NCBI GenBank assembly: GCA_030248225.1
Contig: JASANE010029061.1
Location: 62,001-126,000 of the forward strand
Length of the DNA: 64,000 bases
Direction of reading: 5' to 3'
Origin: Trileptium ribeirensis
Taxonomy: Eukaryota; Nematoda; Enoplea; Enoplida; Thoracostomopsidae
The position numbers and the translations under genes were made by a program. Under the pieces are notes generated by a model. The model had not been told where the DNA came from and searched no databases. It was given only the letters and a program-made list of their open reading frames with translations. Each line of letters opens with the position of its first letter. Position 1 is the stretch's first letter. Shown here piece by piece: positions 50,901-62,900 of this stretch.

Positions 50901-53900
50901 TTTGCCAAATTAGCCGGGGGGGGGAGCTCCTGTCTCGAAAAGAACAGAGAAATATTACAGAACCACTCACGGTTATGATAGTTCGGATTCCTTCCGAATC
51001 CTGAGTGCAATTGGGTTGATGTTGACCGATTCCTGTAAGTTATGACGACGACGAAGTTGATGAACGACGACGCTGCAAGTGGACGCGGAGCTGATCGACC
51101 GTCGGTGCGATGCTAGTGACGTTGCTACACAGTCTGGATGTGAGCGTAGACACAAACGCGCTGATTGTTGATGCGGATGGCAGTAGTACGTAATTACGTG
51201 AGGCAGCCGCACTCGTACGCAGCCCGGGCGTGAGATGATATCATGACGTAGTTATTATGTCGCGATTGATTGTACAACAAATGTGTAAGAATGATAAGCG
51301 TCAATATGATAAATGTCAATAATAAACGCTGACAACGATACTACCAGGGTACAACGGCACTGTTACATAAGGGTCACACTTCGGCGAACACAACATACAA
51401 GCATTGTCTTGCGCTACGTTGGTTGGACCTGGATTTCTAGACACTAATTATGTAAATATTCCCGATGAAACGATGGCGACGATCGATGATGACGAATGCC
51501 GACGAAGACGGTGATGCAATTAGTCATTATATCCGTTTATATCATTATATAATTTAAACCCTGAATGCCAGAAACACAATGTAGAGTTGAACAGGGCTGA
51601 GGTAGAAGCAAGCCACGCAGGAGCGCCCAGTTATTCGATGGGTTTTCACGTGCCCTGAAACAAAAGAGCACACCGAAACGACGAAAAAAGTATAGCAGTC
51701 TACTGTCATGACTATTTGCGGAAATATATCAAACAATAATTAGACGATAAACGAATTTCGTCACAGGTCGCTCAACCCCTGTTTCGGCATGTATTATATT
51801 GTATATGTATCGTATATATATGCGGCACATGTAGGTTATACGGTATATGTATGTATGGTATCTGTATATATGGTATGTGTTCTTTAATTTATATTTGTTC
51901 TATACGAATACGGTTTTGAACAAAACCTGAAGAGTTATAGGTGTTATCAAATGGAATGGTTAGTATTAGCATCTTAAATTCATTTGTACAATAGCGTTTG
52001 ATATACCAAGTTTTCGCTTTAATATTTTATTCACGTAATAAGAGGATTTTCTAATAAGGTTACTGTTTCACCGAACATCGATGTACGGACAATATTACAA
52101 GCATGTGATTAATTAAGTAAATTGTCGGAACGAGGCCTTTTCGTTCGTAGGGATGTGTCGCGATCGTGTGAATGATTGTGTTGTGTAAAATCGTTTCCAC
52201 ATTAAGTCTACCAAATGGTACAAATTTGCTTTTTTGCTTAATGTTAGGCGAAGAAAACGAAGTCGTTTTATTCGAAAACCATGCGAAGTTATTTCGCTTT
52301 GTTGATGGTGCACATCGTGAACGGGGTGTTGGCGTGTTTAAGATCTTGCAGAATCCGGAAACTGGTACTCTACGTGGTTTGATGCGTCGAGAAAAAGCAA
52401 GTTGGTTTATCCTTGTATTCCACAATGTTTAAACGGCTTTAGCACCTGTTTCGTCAGTGATTCCTTCTAAAATTATGCATTATACAATGCAAGTGCTTCG
52501 TTACATCTCATGTTTAATTATAAACGGATAAGTGCGTATGTTTACATGGGTAGTTTCACGGTAGTTGTGCTAATTTAGTTCTGCTCTAAACGCAAGTACC
52601 ATAGTGGATTGACAAACGATTTGCGTGCGTTATTCGTCTGCGTGTGACAGATTTTTAATTAAAAGATAGGATCTATATTTTCTCTAACTGTAGGCCGTTA
52701 TCATGTCTTGTTTTAGCGGAGGAAGCCGTTTTAACTGCGTAGATCTTGGAATGCACAGCTGCATGTTGGAATATTTTACGTCGGATTTCTGTTGGCAGAC
52801 AATAACTATCAAATTTCTATAGTCAGCACTGTCTTTTTGTTGTGGACCAACATCTCGGGGCCACGGCTTGTTCGATTAAGTGGTCGCGGTTGACCACAGA
52901 GCGGCTCTTCCACCTAATTAGAAGCCCGTCCTCATATATTGCAGAAATTGTATCCTCAAATTTTGTTGTAATCTTCTGTATGGTTTTCTGAGTTATAAAT
53001 GTTTAATATTCGCAGCGTATGTGTGTGTTTTGAAGCACGCGTGACTGTAGCTATAACTTTAATTTTCCGCGACTCATTAATAACGGTGACACCCAAATCC
53101 GGTTGAGATTCACGGGCGTCGTTCACAGGTTTTGTGTGCTGGTGTCGTAATGTTACTTTGTATCTGTTTAAGGTTACTTGTCTCCTTCAGCAGTGGTAAT
53201 ATGAAACAAAATAGCTTTTTAGCTATTCTTTATTGATATAGTGACTTTTAGCCTACATTTTCTGAGATATGTGTGAAAGAAAGAAATATCGCATATTATT
53301 TTGAGCCCAGTTAGCATAAGTCTTATGAATCCTTGTTTCCTCTTTTTGGGAAACAAGGATTCATAAGACTTATGCTAACGCAGAAAAACGAACAAACTTA
53401 TACATTACACACGATGGATTATTCGGAAAATGAATTGGTGCACGAAGGATTGATATATTTCGATTGCATTTATTTCTGGCTATTACTGTACATATTTTTA
53501 TTGTTATGTATAGCATTCAATTTGCATTTTTTTGTGATTTTGTAGATCTTAAAACTGGCATGCAACTTTACGATTAATCCGGACATGAAACTAACGAAGA
53601 AAACCGAACAAGCTTATACGTTTCATGCGATGGACTATTCGGAAAACGAATTGGTGGCCGAAGTGTTTACGGTGAAATTTAAAGAACCTGCGACTGCTCA
53701 AGAATTTTATCGAGTAAGTATATGATATTCTTTTATATTATGGTCTTTCTATGTCGCTAATAAATTGCCTAGCGGTTTTTGAGGTCACACCACTGCTTTT
53801 AAAATAAGGCTTCAGTCAATATTTGTGTCTATTTGTTAATGCACTTCAAAGAAACTAGCTTGTAACGTTTTGCCGTTTTGATGCTAAAAGTCATGTGGAA

Positions 53901-56900
53901 TGACATTGCGTCCGGTCCGATCTGTTACAAGATCAAACTTTATAACTTCCGGATACTTGTGTATGTATACGTATTTTTCGCATTTCATCATCCCATAAAA
54001 TTGTGCTTGTTTTCGATCGTATCTGACGCAATGTGAACACTCTTTTAGTGTTTGGATTTTAGTCTCACACTGGTGCAATAGAGGAAGATTTTATTTCTAT
54101 AATGCGGCAACGACTGTAAGATGCGTGCGGAAAGATGGTAAAATATGCTAGATTTATTATTCTGCTATTGATTTAAATTTGGACCGATTGTTTAAAAGAT
54201 CGAATAAGTTCTATTAGAATAAATTCTGGAAACTTAAATGTAAATTAAGTTGACCTGATTCTGCCTAGATTTACTTCGATTGATTCGATTACAGCAAAAT
54301 GAGTGGTTGAATAAAATCTATACATAGAATCAATTATAGCAGTCTTTTTACCATCTGGATGCACACATCTTGCACTAGGTGCCACGTAGTTTGTGTTTTT
54401 CTTTATTATGTTTTTCATTGAAATTTTTAGTTTAAACGAATTTGTTGCCTAAGATTTGCTTTCCATGCTTTGAAGAATATCGTAAAAGATGATATGACAT
54501 ATGTCCAGAAAACATGACACAGTTTTAAATAGCAATATTTTTGCATAAAACAAATCAAGCTCACGATTCTGTAGAATAATTGATTGAACGAACGAGAGTG
54601 GATGTTTGCGGTTTAGTAAACGAACGAAGTGAGTTGATCGACATGGAGTTTTGGTAGTTGTTGGCAGGGCTGATCGACATGCCTTTGGAGAAAAAGTTTT
54701 TTTGTCCGTGGAATTCATAAATCGTTAACCGATTACAGTCAGTCATGGCTCAAAATCTGCGCCTTGTGACGACGGTGTGCCCTTTAGTTGAGGCCAATTT
54801 AATCGGACCACGTCTTTGGCCCCAAACCATGGTTTTTTAAAAATCGTACTTCTGAAAAATTTGGTCATTTATGGGTGTTTATTTTTAAGCACGGCTGGTT
54901 TATTTTACAACTAGCTATGACCGCTTAGATATGCTCTTATACGTAACCAAACTAGCTATATTACATAGGTGTGTATTACTTAAGCTATATGTACGTACAT
55001 AACGCGTCTGGTGTACTGCTTTATATTTACATATGAATATTAGCTTATGAACATTGTGAATCATACAGTCATAAGTATTGCAAACAAAACTCTGGTTTCG
55101 AACAATGGTTCTGGTGTGGTTAAATGTTAGATAGATAGATAGATAAGAGTTTAGATGGGGTATAAAAGAAACCTGAGTAGGCCAAAAAGGCCCTTTTCAG
55201 CACCACAAGTCCTAGTAAAGTTCTATTCCATAATACACTTCGCAAACCCAACAATTCTAGATAAACTCAGTTTATGTCCCTCCTCTTGATCCAAAGTCTC
55301 AGTTCCGAAGAATGTTTTTCGTAAATCCCTCAAGGCTAAGCAGTTCATTGTCAAATGTTGAGCAGTCTCCGGTTCAGTTCCGCAGAATGTGCACAAGTTG
55401 TTATCCAGTAAACCTATTCTGTATAAGTGGGAATTAAATGTCCCATGTCCTGTCAAAAATTGTATGGCTATTCTCATACGGTCTTTATTCAGTTTCCAAA
55501 GGAATTTTGATCTAAATTTATTAGGTTTATCAAAGAAAACCCTAGTCTGTCTGCAATCAGTATTACTAGTCCATCTCCTACTATGTTCTATAAATGACCT
55601 TACCTCCAGCCACGTTTTAATAACAGTAACGCTAATACGTACATGAGGTTCCTGTCCTAGAGTCTTAATATTAGACCCGTGCCTAGCTAATTCGTCAGCT
55701 ATTTCGTTACCTAATACTCCGGAATGCCCTTTTACCCAGCCCAGAGTCACCGTATTGTTTCGACCTAGTCTGTTAAGCCACTTCACACACCCAAGGGTGC
55801 ATAGTGATTTAACCTGCCTTTTCCCGAGAGCCAACACCGCAGCTTTACTATCACTAAAAATACCTATCTTTTTATTCTTAAGTCTAAAACCATATGTTAT
55901 CATGGCACATCTTTCGATGGCCAGCACCTCTGCCTGAAAGACAGTAGTCAAGCTACCCAGGGGGAATGATTCCCTCACTTTACCCGGTATATATATACCT
56001 GCACCACATCGCCTGAGACCATTCTCAGTGACCGAACCATCCGTATAACATAGCAAGTCAAAGTCATCTTGCCTAACATCAGCCCAGTCATTGCAACTCC
56101 AATTCTGTTTATGTCTTATAGAGCTAATAATATCACATGGTAGGTTCAATAAGCCTCCAACATTCTTGGTCAACATATGCATATGAGCAGATGAGCCCAA
56201 TGCATGATTGCTTTGCCAAAGGCCTAGGTTCTTAAGCCTTATGTATTCTTTAACCGCACTTTCTTTGATTAAGATATCAATAGGCGGTATACATAAAAAG
56301 TCTCAATGCCGCGCACCGGTGTAGATCTAAAAGCACCAGTTATTATACGACAAGTCATAGCTTGAGCCTTTTCTAACATTTTTCGATAAGTAACAAGTTC
56401 AATCCTATGCCACCAACAAATTACCCCATAAAGGAGTGTTGGGAGAACAACTGTTCTATAGAGGAAGTATATAACTTGAAGTCGAAGACCCCAGTTACTT
56501 CCAATAAACCTCTTAAGAGCAAAGAGAATTCTAAAGGACTTAAGCCGTGCTTCTTCAATATGAGTCTTCCAAGTTAGACGATGGTCTAACCATAGGCCAA
56601 GATATTTAACCTTATCACCGAACGGAATAACTGCGCCTCCAATGCGAATATCCGTTAGGCCGTCCAACCTTCTTTTCCTTGTAAAATGTTCCTGTTCATT
56701 TATATGGTCATTTTTAAAATTTGGTGTTCATTTATAAGAAATTGTGTTCAAAAGAACATGTTTTTGACCAAAAAACCCTGCCCCAAACCCACATTTTTGG
56801 TCCATTATCGCTATATATTTGCGAAATTTCATTGCAATATCTATAACTCGACAACGTGTTGGGCGATGTTGGTAATTTTGTTCCATGTGGTGCTATGTAC

Positions 56901-59900
56901 GGTCACCATACACTGCTACAAGTATTTTGTTATATGACCCCCTTTTGCCGAAAGGGGCTGAAAATCCCCTTTTCGGACCCAGATTTCCAAATTTAATTAC
57001 TAATAGTAATTTGGCAATTATTGAATTTTGAGAAGTAGAAGCGCTAGCTTCGGAATCGAAGAATTCTCACTAGACCGCACTATGGTGAAAAAGATGGGCG
57101 TCCGTTTATTTTTTCTCTGTGAACCGGACTTCGTTATCTCAACGTAACCCGATATAGACGTGTGAAGGCTCTTATGAAAGCTACAATACTCTAGATGTGC
57201 GTTTTGGAGGGTTTATTCCGATTCGACACACCCTGGTCCCACCACAGGGGGTCAAAGGGGGTACCCAGGGGCACATGCTAAAATAGGTCATTCTTGCTCA
57301 TAACTCGGCAACGCTTGAGCCTATTTGAATTATTTTGCTATCAAAATATGTGTGTTAAGAACCTTTACTTATGGGTATATAAATTGTTTTGCTCGGGTCC
57401 CTATGGGGCATCGAGGACTTTAGCAAATGGCCAAATTTTTAAAATTTTGGTAAACCTTCGTCGAGGTGTAGCTATATAACTACTCAAGCGATTCGAACGA
57501 AATCCGATGAGTGGACAGAGCTACTGTGGAGCTACGGTGTCAATAGATTTGATGTAGGACCCCTGGGTCAATTGGTATTTGAGGCCAAAGTTGGGCCCGA
57601 CGCCATATTTAGTCATGTGTGACATTATCATTTCTAACTGTATATTAATAGATTTGTGGCTCATAATAAGTTCATATGGCTTTTCGTGGGTGCTGATTTC
57701 CAATCTTCACTGTATTTAAACGTATCTCTTTGTGTGGATGTAGTTATATCAATGGATGAGAAAAGGTGAGTGGTGCGAAAGGGACGAGTGTCATACGGTC
57801 TAGCAAATTCTGTTTATGTTTTTTGAGCTCCTGTGCTTTTGTTAAGATTCTTATATACCTAAATTACATAATAATGTTGTTCACGATTCGTAAGCAGTTC
57901 TGAGGCAGAGTTAACCCTCTTAGGGTGCGTATTAGATAACTGTCTATCAGTTTTGCCGCATCTATGCATTATTGAACAGCACATTAATAAATATTTCTTG
58001 GTGAGTTACATTTTTGTTTCGTAACAGGAATATATTTTTAATGAGTTGTTCCACTGTATGTTAACGTTACAGTTTCTCATTTCTCCGAATTGATAGACTT
58101 GGCATGTCGCCAAAATTCTAGTGGTATTTTGTTGATGGCTGGACCGATTTGGCTGATACTTTCACTGCACACATAATATGCTTTTGTGGCTTACTTATAG
58201 TACAAACATAATTTATTGCAATATCTCGTTCGTTCACGGATTTAGGGATCAATAAACCAATAAATTATATCGTTGCCAAGCATATCTTAGTGAATTGATG
58301 TGCCGATTTGATTCAACTTTTTACAACTTATGTATGTCTGTTAATATAAGTCAGTGATATAGTATCGTTGAAATACCTACATCCATGATATATAAAACAG
58401 GCTAAAGCATTATTTAAGCGCAAAATTATGCCACCGAATTAAAGCGTTGTCATGTCTTCTTGGCAGTGATCGTGCCGATATGGTTAAAAGTACCACAACA
58501 AATGTGGTCCCATGTGAAGTACTTGTAGCGGCAATATAACGGAAATATCACGCTTCAGCTCAGAGTTGAGCTTTATTTTTTCGTTCAGTCTGCACAGCTT
58601 GCGCCATGTCACTAGTAAGGTTAACAGTTTATTTTTCATGTTATGCAATTTGGGAATGTCAGTTTGTCGATTTTTTGTTGTCGCACCGTAACTAAAATTT
58701 GAAACGTCGGATTGTTTTGTGCGATAGCTTAAACGACACTTTCTAATCTCTCTTTGTGCCCTTTAGCTAGGGCCGAAGCCAGGTTCCAAGTCCTTCCCCG
58801 TGTAAAAGTGGATCGAACGGGCTCGGCACAGGTCAAAATGAGGTTGCACATAGTAAATTTTTTGGCTGTATTTCGGCAAAGCGTGCAGATAATGTAATCA
58901 AATTAGCTTCATATTGTAGAAAAATTAATGCTCTATAAAGCTTATCACAAGTTTATCTATGGGTTGATGGTTAGGATCCAATGGGTTTTTAAAAGGTCGA
59001 CAAAGATTGTATCTAGGGTTTTCTTGTGCTCATTTTGTAGCGCGAGCGAAGTTCTTTGTAGTTTCACATGATGCGTTATTGTAATAGTTATCTATGTTAT
59101 GCAAGAGTAAACTTAGGACGCGCCCACAACCACCTTCTTTTGACACCATATACAAAACGTTGTTAGCGTACAAAACTCAGTTTTCCATAGCTGTATCCAA
59201 TTTGGACATTTTTCTGTTCCATAACGCCATTAGCGAATGCAATTCGGCCCCGGTACTTTAACGCCAATGTGTTCGCGAACATTTTCAAATTATAACGTAT
59301 GGAATATGAAACGGGCTAATTTCTGTTCTTTAACGCAAAAATGAAATTTGTGTTCAGTGAACAACTGAATCGCAATCCCCTTTATCAAAAGAGGCGCAGC
59401 TTAAGTTTACTCATGAATTATAAGATTGGGTAAAAATAGGTTTTAAATGGGCCCAGAGACCCGAAACATGCGAAATGGGTCATATATACGTAACCAATAA
59501 AAATATATCGTGTCTTCTGGCTTTCCACAGGTTTGAAAGAAGTCTTGCATAGTTGACCGCTAGGCGAAGAATCCGCTGTGCTGCCTTTCAATAATTTATT
59601 GGTGATAATACTGTATCTTGGACTATATTTAGTGATTTGGATTACCAATGCAGGAAGTACTCGTTTACATTCTACAACCATTGGTTTTGTCACAGGAGTT
59701 TCGTAATGGAGTCACGAGTAAGGGTTAAAACAGAATTACATTAACTTATTTCCAGGCTCCTGGTGTCACTTGCCAAAAACATCACCACGCGGTCAGTGAG
59801 CCATCATTGACTGAGCAGTGCGTTTGCATAAAGCCACATGAAAGTTATCACTATGATCATTTTAGGTTTGGTCTGAATCGCTTTCCAGTATAACGCCTGG

Positions 59901-62900
59901 GGAGTCACCTCTGAAGGCCGGTGCAACTCATGAAAGTGGAACGCGTCAAGGTTCGTCATCGCAAGATAATGCACCGGAGTCGTCAGATAGTTTGAAGACG
60001 TTTTCATTTAAACCCGCTGAAGGTACTAATGGTATGTCTGATGCATCGATATCCACTTATTGTGATAGCGGACTTTACCTCATGCGGTGTCGTGCTATCG
60101 ATAAAAGAAAATATAACTTCGTATTCAGGCTACTCTGGAATCTTCATTTGCTGCAAATTTTGCCCCGAGCGTCCTGGATCAGAACTGGTGACGCTGGATT
60201 TTGCCAAAGGCTTGATCTAACCCCCCCCCCCCCCTACGCGGCGTCAATAGACGTCGAAACGAGAAACGCTAAAATTGTTAACAAAAGGCGTCAGAAACGT
60301 CTTTATTCGTGTAAAAACACACTTTTCAACCATTTTTTCTGAAATTAATCAAATTTGCTATGCAAAAACTGTCAAATATTTTATGTCAGCTGAGGTAGTT
60401 TTTGCCGTTGGAAGCCAAAAATTTAGCCAGGGGACCACCCGTTTTTTGCCAGAGGGCACCGAAAACTTTAAGGTACCCACTTTGGAGAATCCAGCTACAG
60501 TCATCTTATGCAGCAATTTGTCTGCCCACTTTAAGCACTAAAGTGATCCACTTTGAATTGTTAAATTTTATTACATAAAGGCAAATATTTAGCGAACCGT
60601 CCGCCATGTACTTCGAGCACAGTTCGCGAAATATGAACAAGTGGCCATTGTTGCAGTTCGCGTGCTATTTGCTTTTATTTTATGTTCATAATTATATGTA
60701 CACTCATTAATATTTTAAACAAACAATTTCTACAATAAAATGTCCTGGGGCTGCAGTCCACACTATCACACAACAAATTGCAAATTATCGGATGTTCTAA
60801 GTTTTGACTTCAGGCCCTTGCTTCTTGCTTACTGCAAGGGTTACAGAAAGCTTAAAGCAACCGTAATGATTTGGTGTTACATAAGTGCTGGTCTTTGTGT
60901 AAGAAGCTCTTCATAATAACATCGCTACAGTAATTCGATATATGCCATATTATGGTATCTATTGAATTACTGTTGCGGTTGTTTATAGCTGAGGAAACGT
61001 GCCAGTAAAGCATATTTCTATATGTGCGGGTCAATTTAGCGTCGTTATTAAGCTCCGTATGTTGCGATGTTGAAACTATGAAAGTAGTATAACTGGCCCG
61101 CCGAAAACTGAGATGATGCCACCAATATCTTTCTTACAAACCGAATATTTCTCGGGTTGAGAGGAATTGGATAAACCCAATAAATGGTTTGGGGTGATCG
61201 GTTGAACCAATGGCAATAATTATTGTGGAACCGACCACCCATGATATTCATTATACCGACCTACGACTTAGTACTAAGCTGGTGCAGTCCAGTCTATCAG
61301 TTTACAAACTGAGGCTCATTATGCTTTATCCATGACGAAATGTATGTAGTTATTGCGACATCTGACACGGGTTAACATTAAAGTGCGGACTCCGAGAAGT
61401 GTCATTAGAGAAGTGTAGTTTTTCGTTATGATAATACTAATACATTGTTGCGTCTCAGCTGTCAACTTACGGCAGTTTTGCTTGAAAAGCCTTTTATACG
61501 AACAGCACTTATTAGTTATTGCAGCTCCAAATTCATCTGCATCGGACACCCGTACAATATTTGGCAATTCGTCGGCCAGCAATGTAACACCAGAGCGGGT
61601 GGCAATACCTGGCAACTGGTTAGGTGGAAATATACGAAGCTCTTTCAGCCCGAGTGAATTTAGACAGCAAAAGGACGAGAGGTCGGCTGGGTTAGGCGAG
61701 GAACAGTTTGCTTCGTTTTCTTTTGCAAGTTTGTCAACTGCCTTCCCCAGTAGCAGTACCGTAACACCACAAGCGCGCACACAAAAGGTTTCTGTCACGA
61801 ACAATAACAGCGATGGTTGGCGTTTTCAAGCAAAAGCGCTAGATGAGACGAAGCCTGCTTTCTTGGCACAAGGTAAGGATTTGCTGTGTAGTCGTATGCA
61901 TCTGGATTAAATGGATTCTATAGAAATTCGCGGCATATTTATATATTCACTGAAAAAAGGAACTTACATACTGGTATAAAACATAGATTGTGAGTCTCTC
62001 GATGCCAATTAGCTAATTTAAGTGATGGTACAATTTTTCAGAAAATGTTAAGAAAGTTTAGGAAATACATAAAATAATTCCGGAAATTTTTATCAGTATT
62101 AGTATGGACTTGACTTATTTTTAATTCTGTAACAGACATCTTAACTTAATCTGCAACCGGATCTGGCCAGTGCCTACCGTGCCGTTTGTAGACTTTTAAT
62201 ATGACGCGTTGTCGTCCACTAGCCGGGTGTATACAAATTTGGTATTTACATATAAAAATCATATTTCTCAATAGTCTATTTCCACAATATTGCAACACAT
62301 AATGACTCAAGCAAAATTATTATTCTATTTCTCAATCTACGTGAAAATCATCAGGTGCGGGGCGTACCGAACGTTAGTGTTCTGTTCGCCTATGTTGACT
62401 TGTACTTTCGACTTCTACGGGGTAAAGTTAAATTTGGAAAAATAACGAATGCAGGTATAATCATACTTGCAGTACAAACAGAATGCTTTGTGATAATGGT
62501 GGTTGTCGTCTTACATAGAATTTGTTGGATCGTTCGTTGGTTCTCTCCAAATCGTTCGTTCTTCAGTTTTCTGCATTTTTACTTTGTTTTTTTCGATTCC
62601 ATGAAAATTTCGTCAGGAGAATGTACCGGGAGGGTAGAGTTACTTATTTGGAACCAGATGGGCTTTTTACAGGGGACATGCAGTGGGTGCACGATCACCA
62701 CCCCCGGCTGAACCAGGGAGTTTGAAATCTAGAAAAATTCGGAAGTTAGTGTTTTTTGCGGAAAGCGCTAAAATCGTTAACAAATTGCCCGAGAAACAAC
62801 AAAGATGTTTCTGTTGAAGGTAAAAGTGACTTTTAAACTAATATTTATATGTATTTAATTGATTTTTTCGTCAGAATAGAATGGCACTTTACGACAGTTT

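Larger units (their letters stand above)
52397..53545 (+). other. GC-AG intron inside RanBD3, 1.15 kb
   Basis: Starts GCAAGT and ends TTTTGTAG. Near its 3' end lie a perfect 31-bp inverted repeat (53310-53379) and a diverged copy of part of the next exon (about 53369-53450). The first 900 bp show nothing else. Confidence 0.8.
53714..59865 (+). other. Intron, 6.2 kb
   Basis: Contains a non-LTR retrotransposon on the minus strand (55131-56706) and a CTTAAG-family relative (59100-59416). Between 56790 and 57330 a CATAACTCGGCAACG-like block occurs twice (near 56842 and 57299), a small repeat of unknown type. The stretches 53714-55130 and 57400-59090 show no recognisable feature. Confidence 0.65.

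Noticed and set aside
50930..51560. GC-richer block considered as a solo LTR.
   Set aside because: No TG...CA borders with a target duplication and no primer-binding site were visible.
52401..52402. GT donor after RREKA in RanBD3.
   Set aside because: It leaves phase 1 and breaks the RanBD frame in the next exon; the GC donor five bases upstream restores it.
61319..61804. 161-codon minus-strand open frame.
   Set aside because: Opposite the FG-linker exon 61525-61872; no family features, so a shadow.
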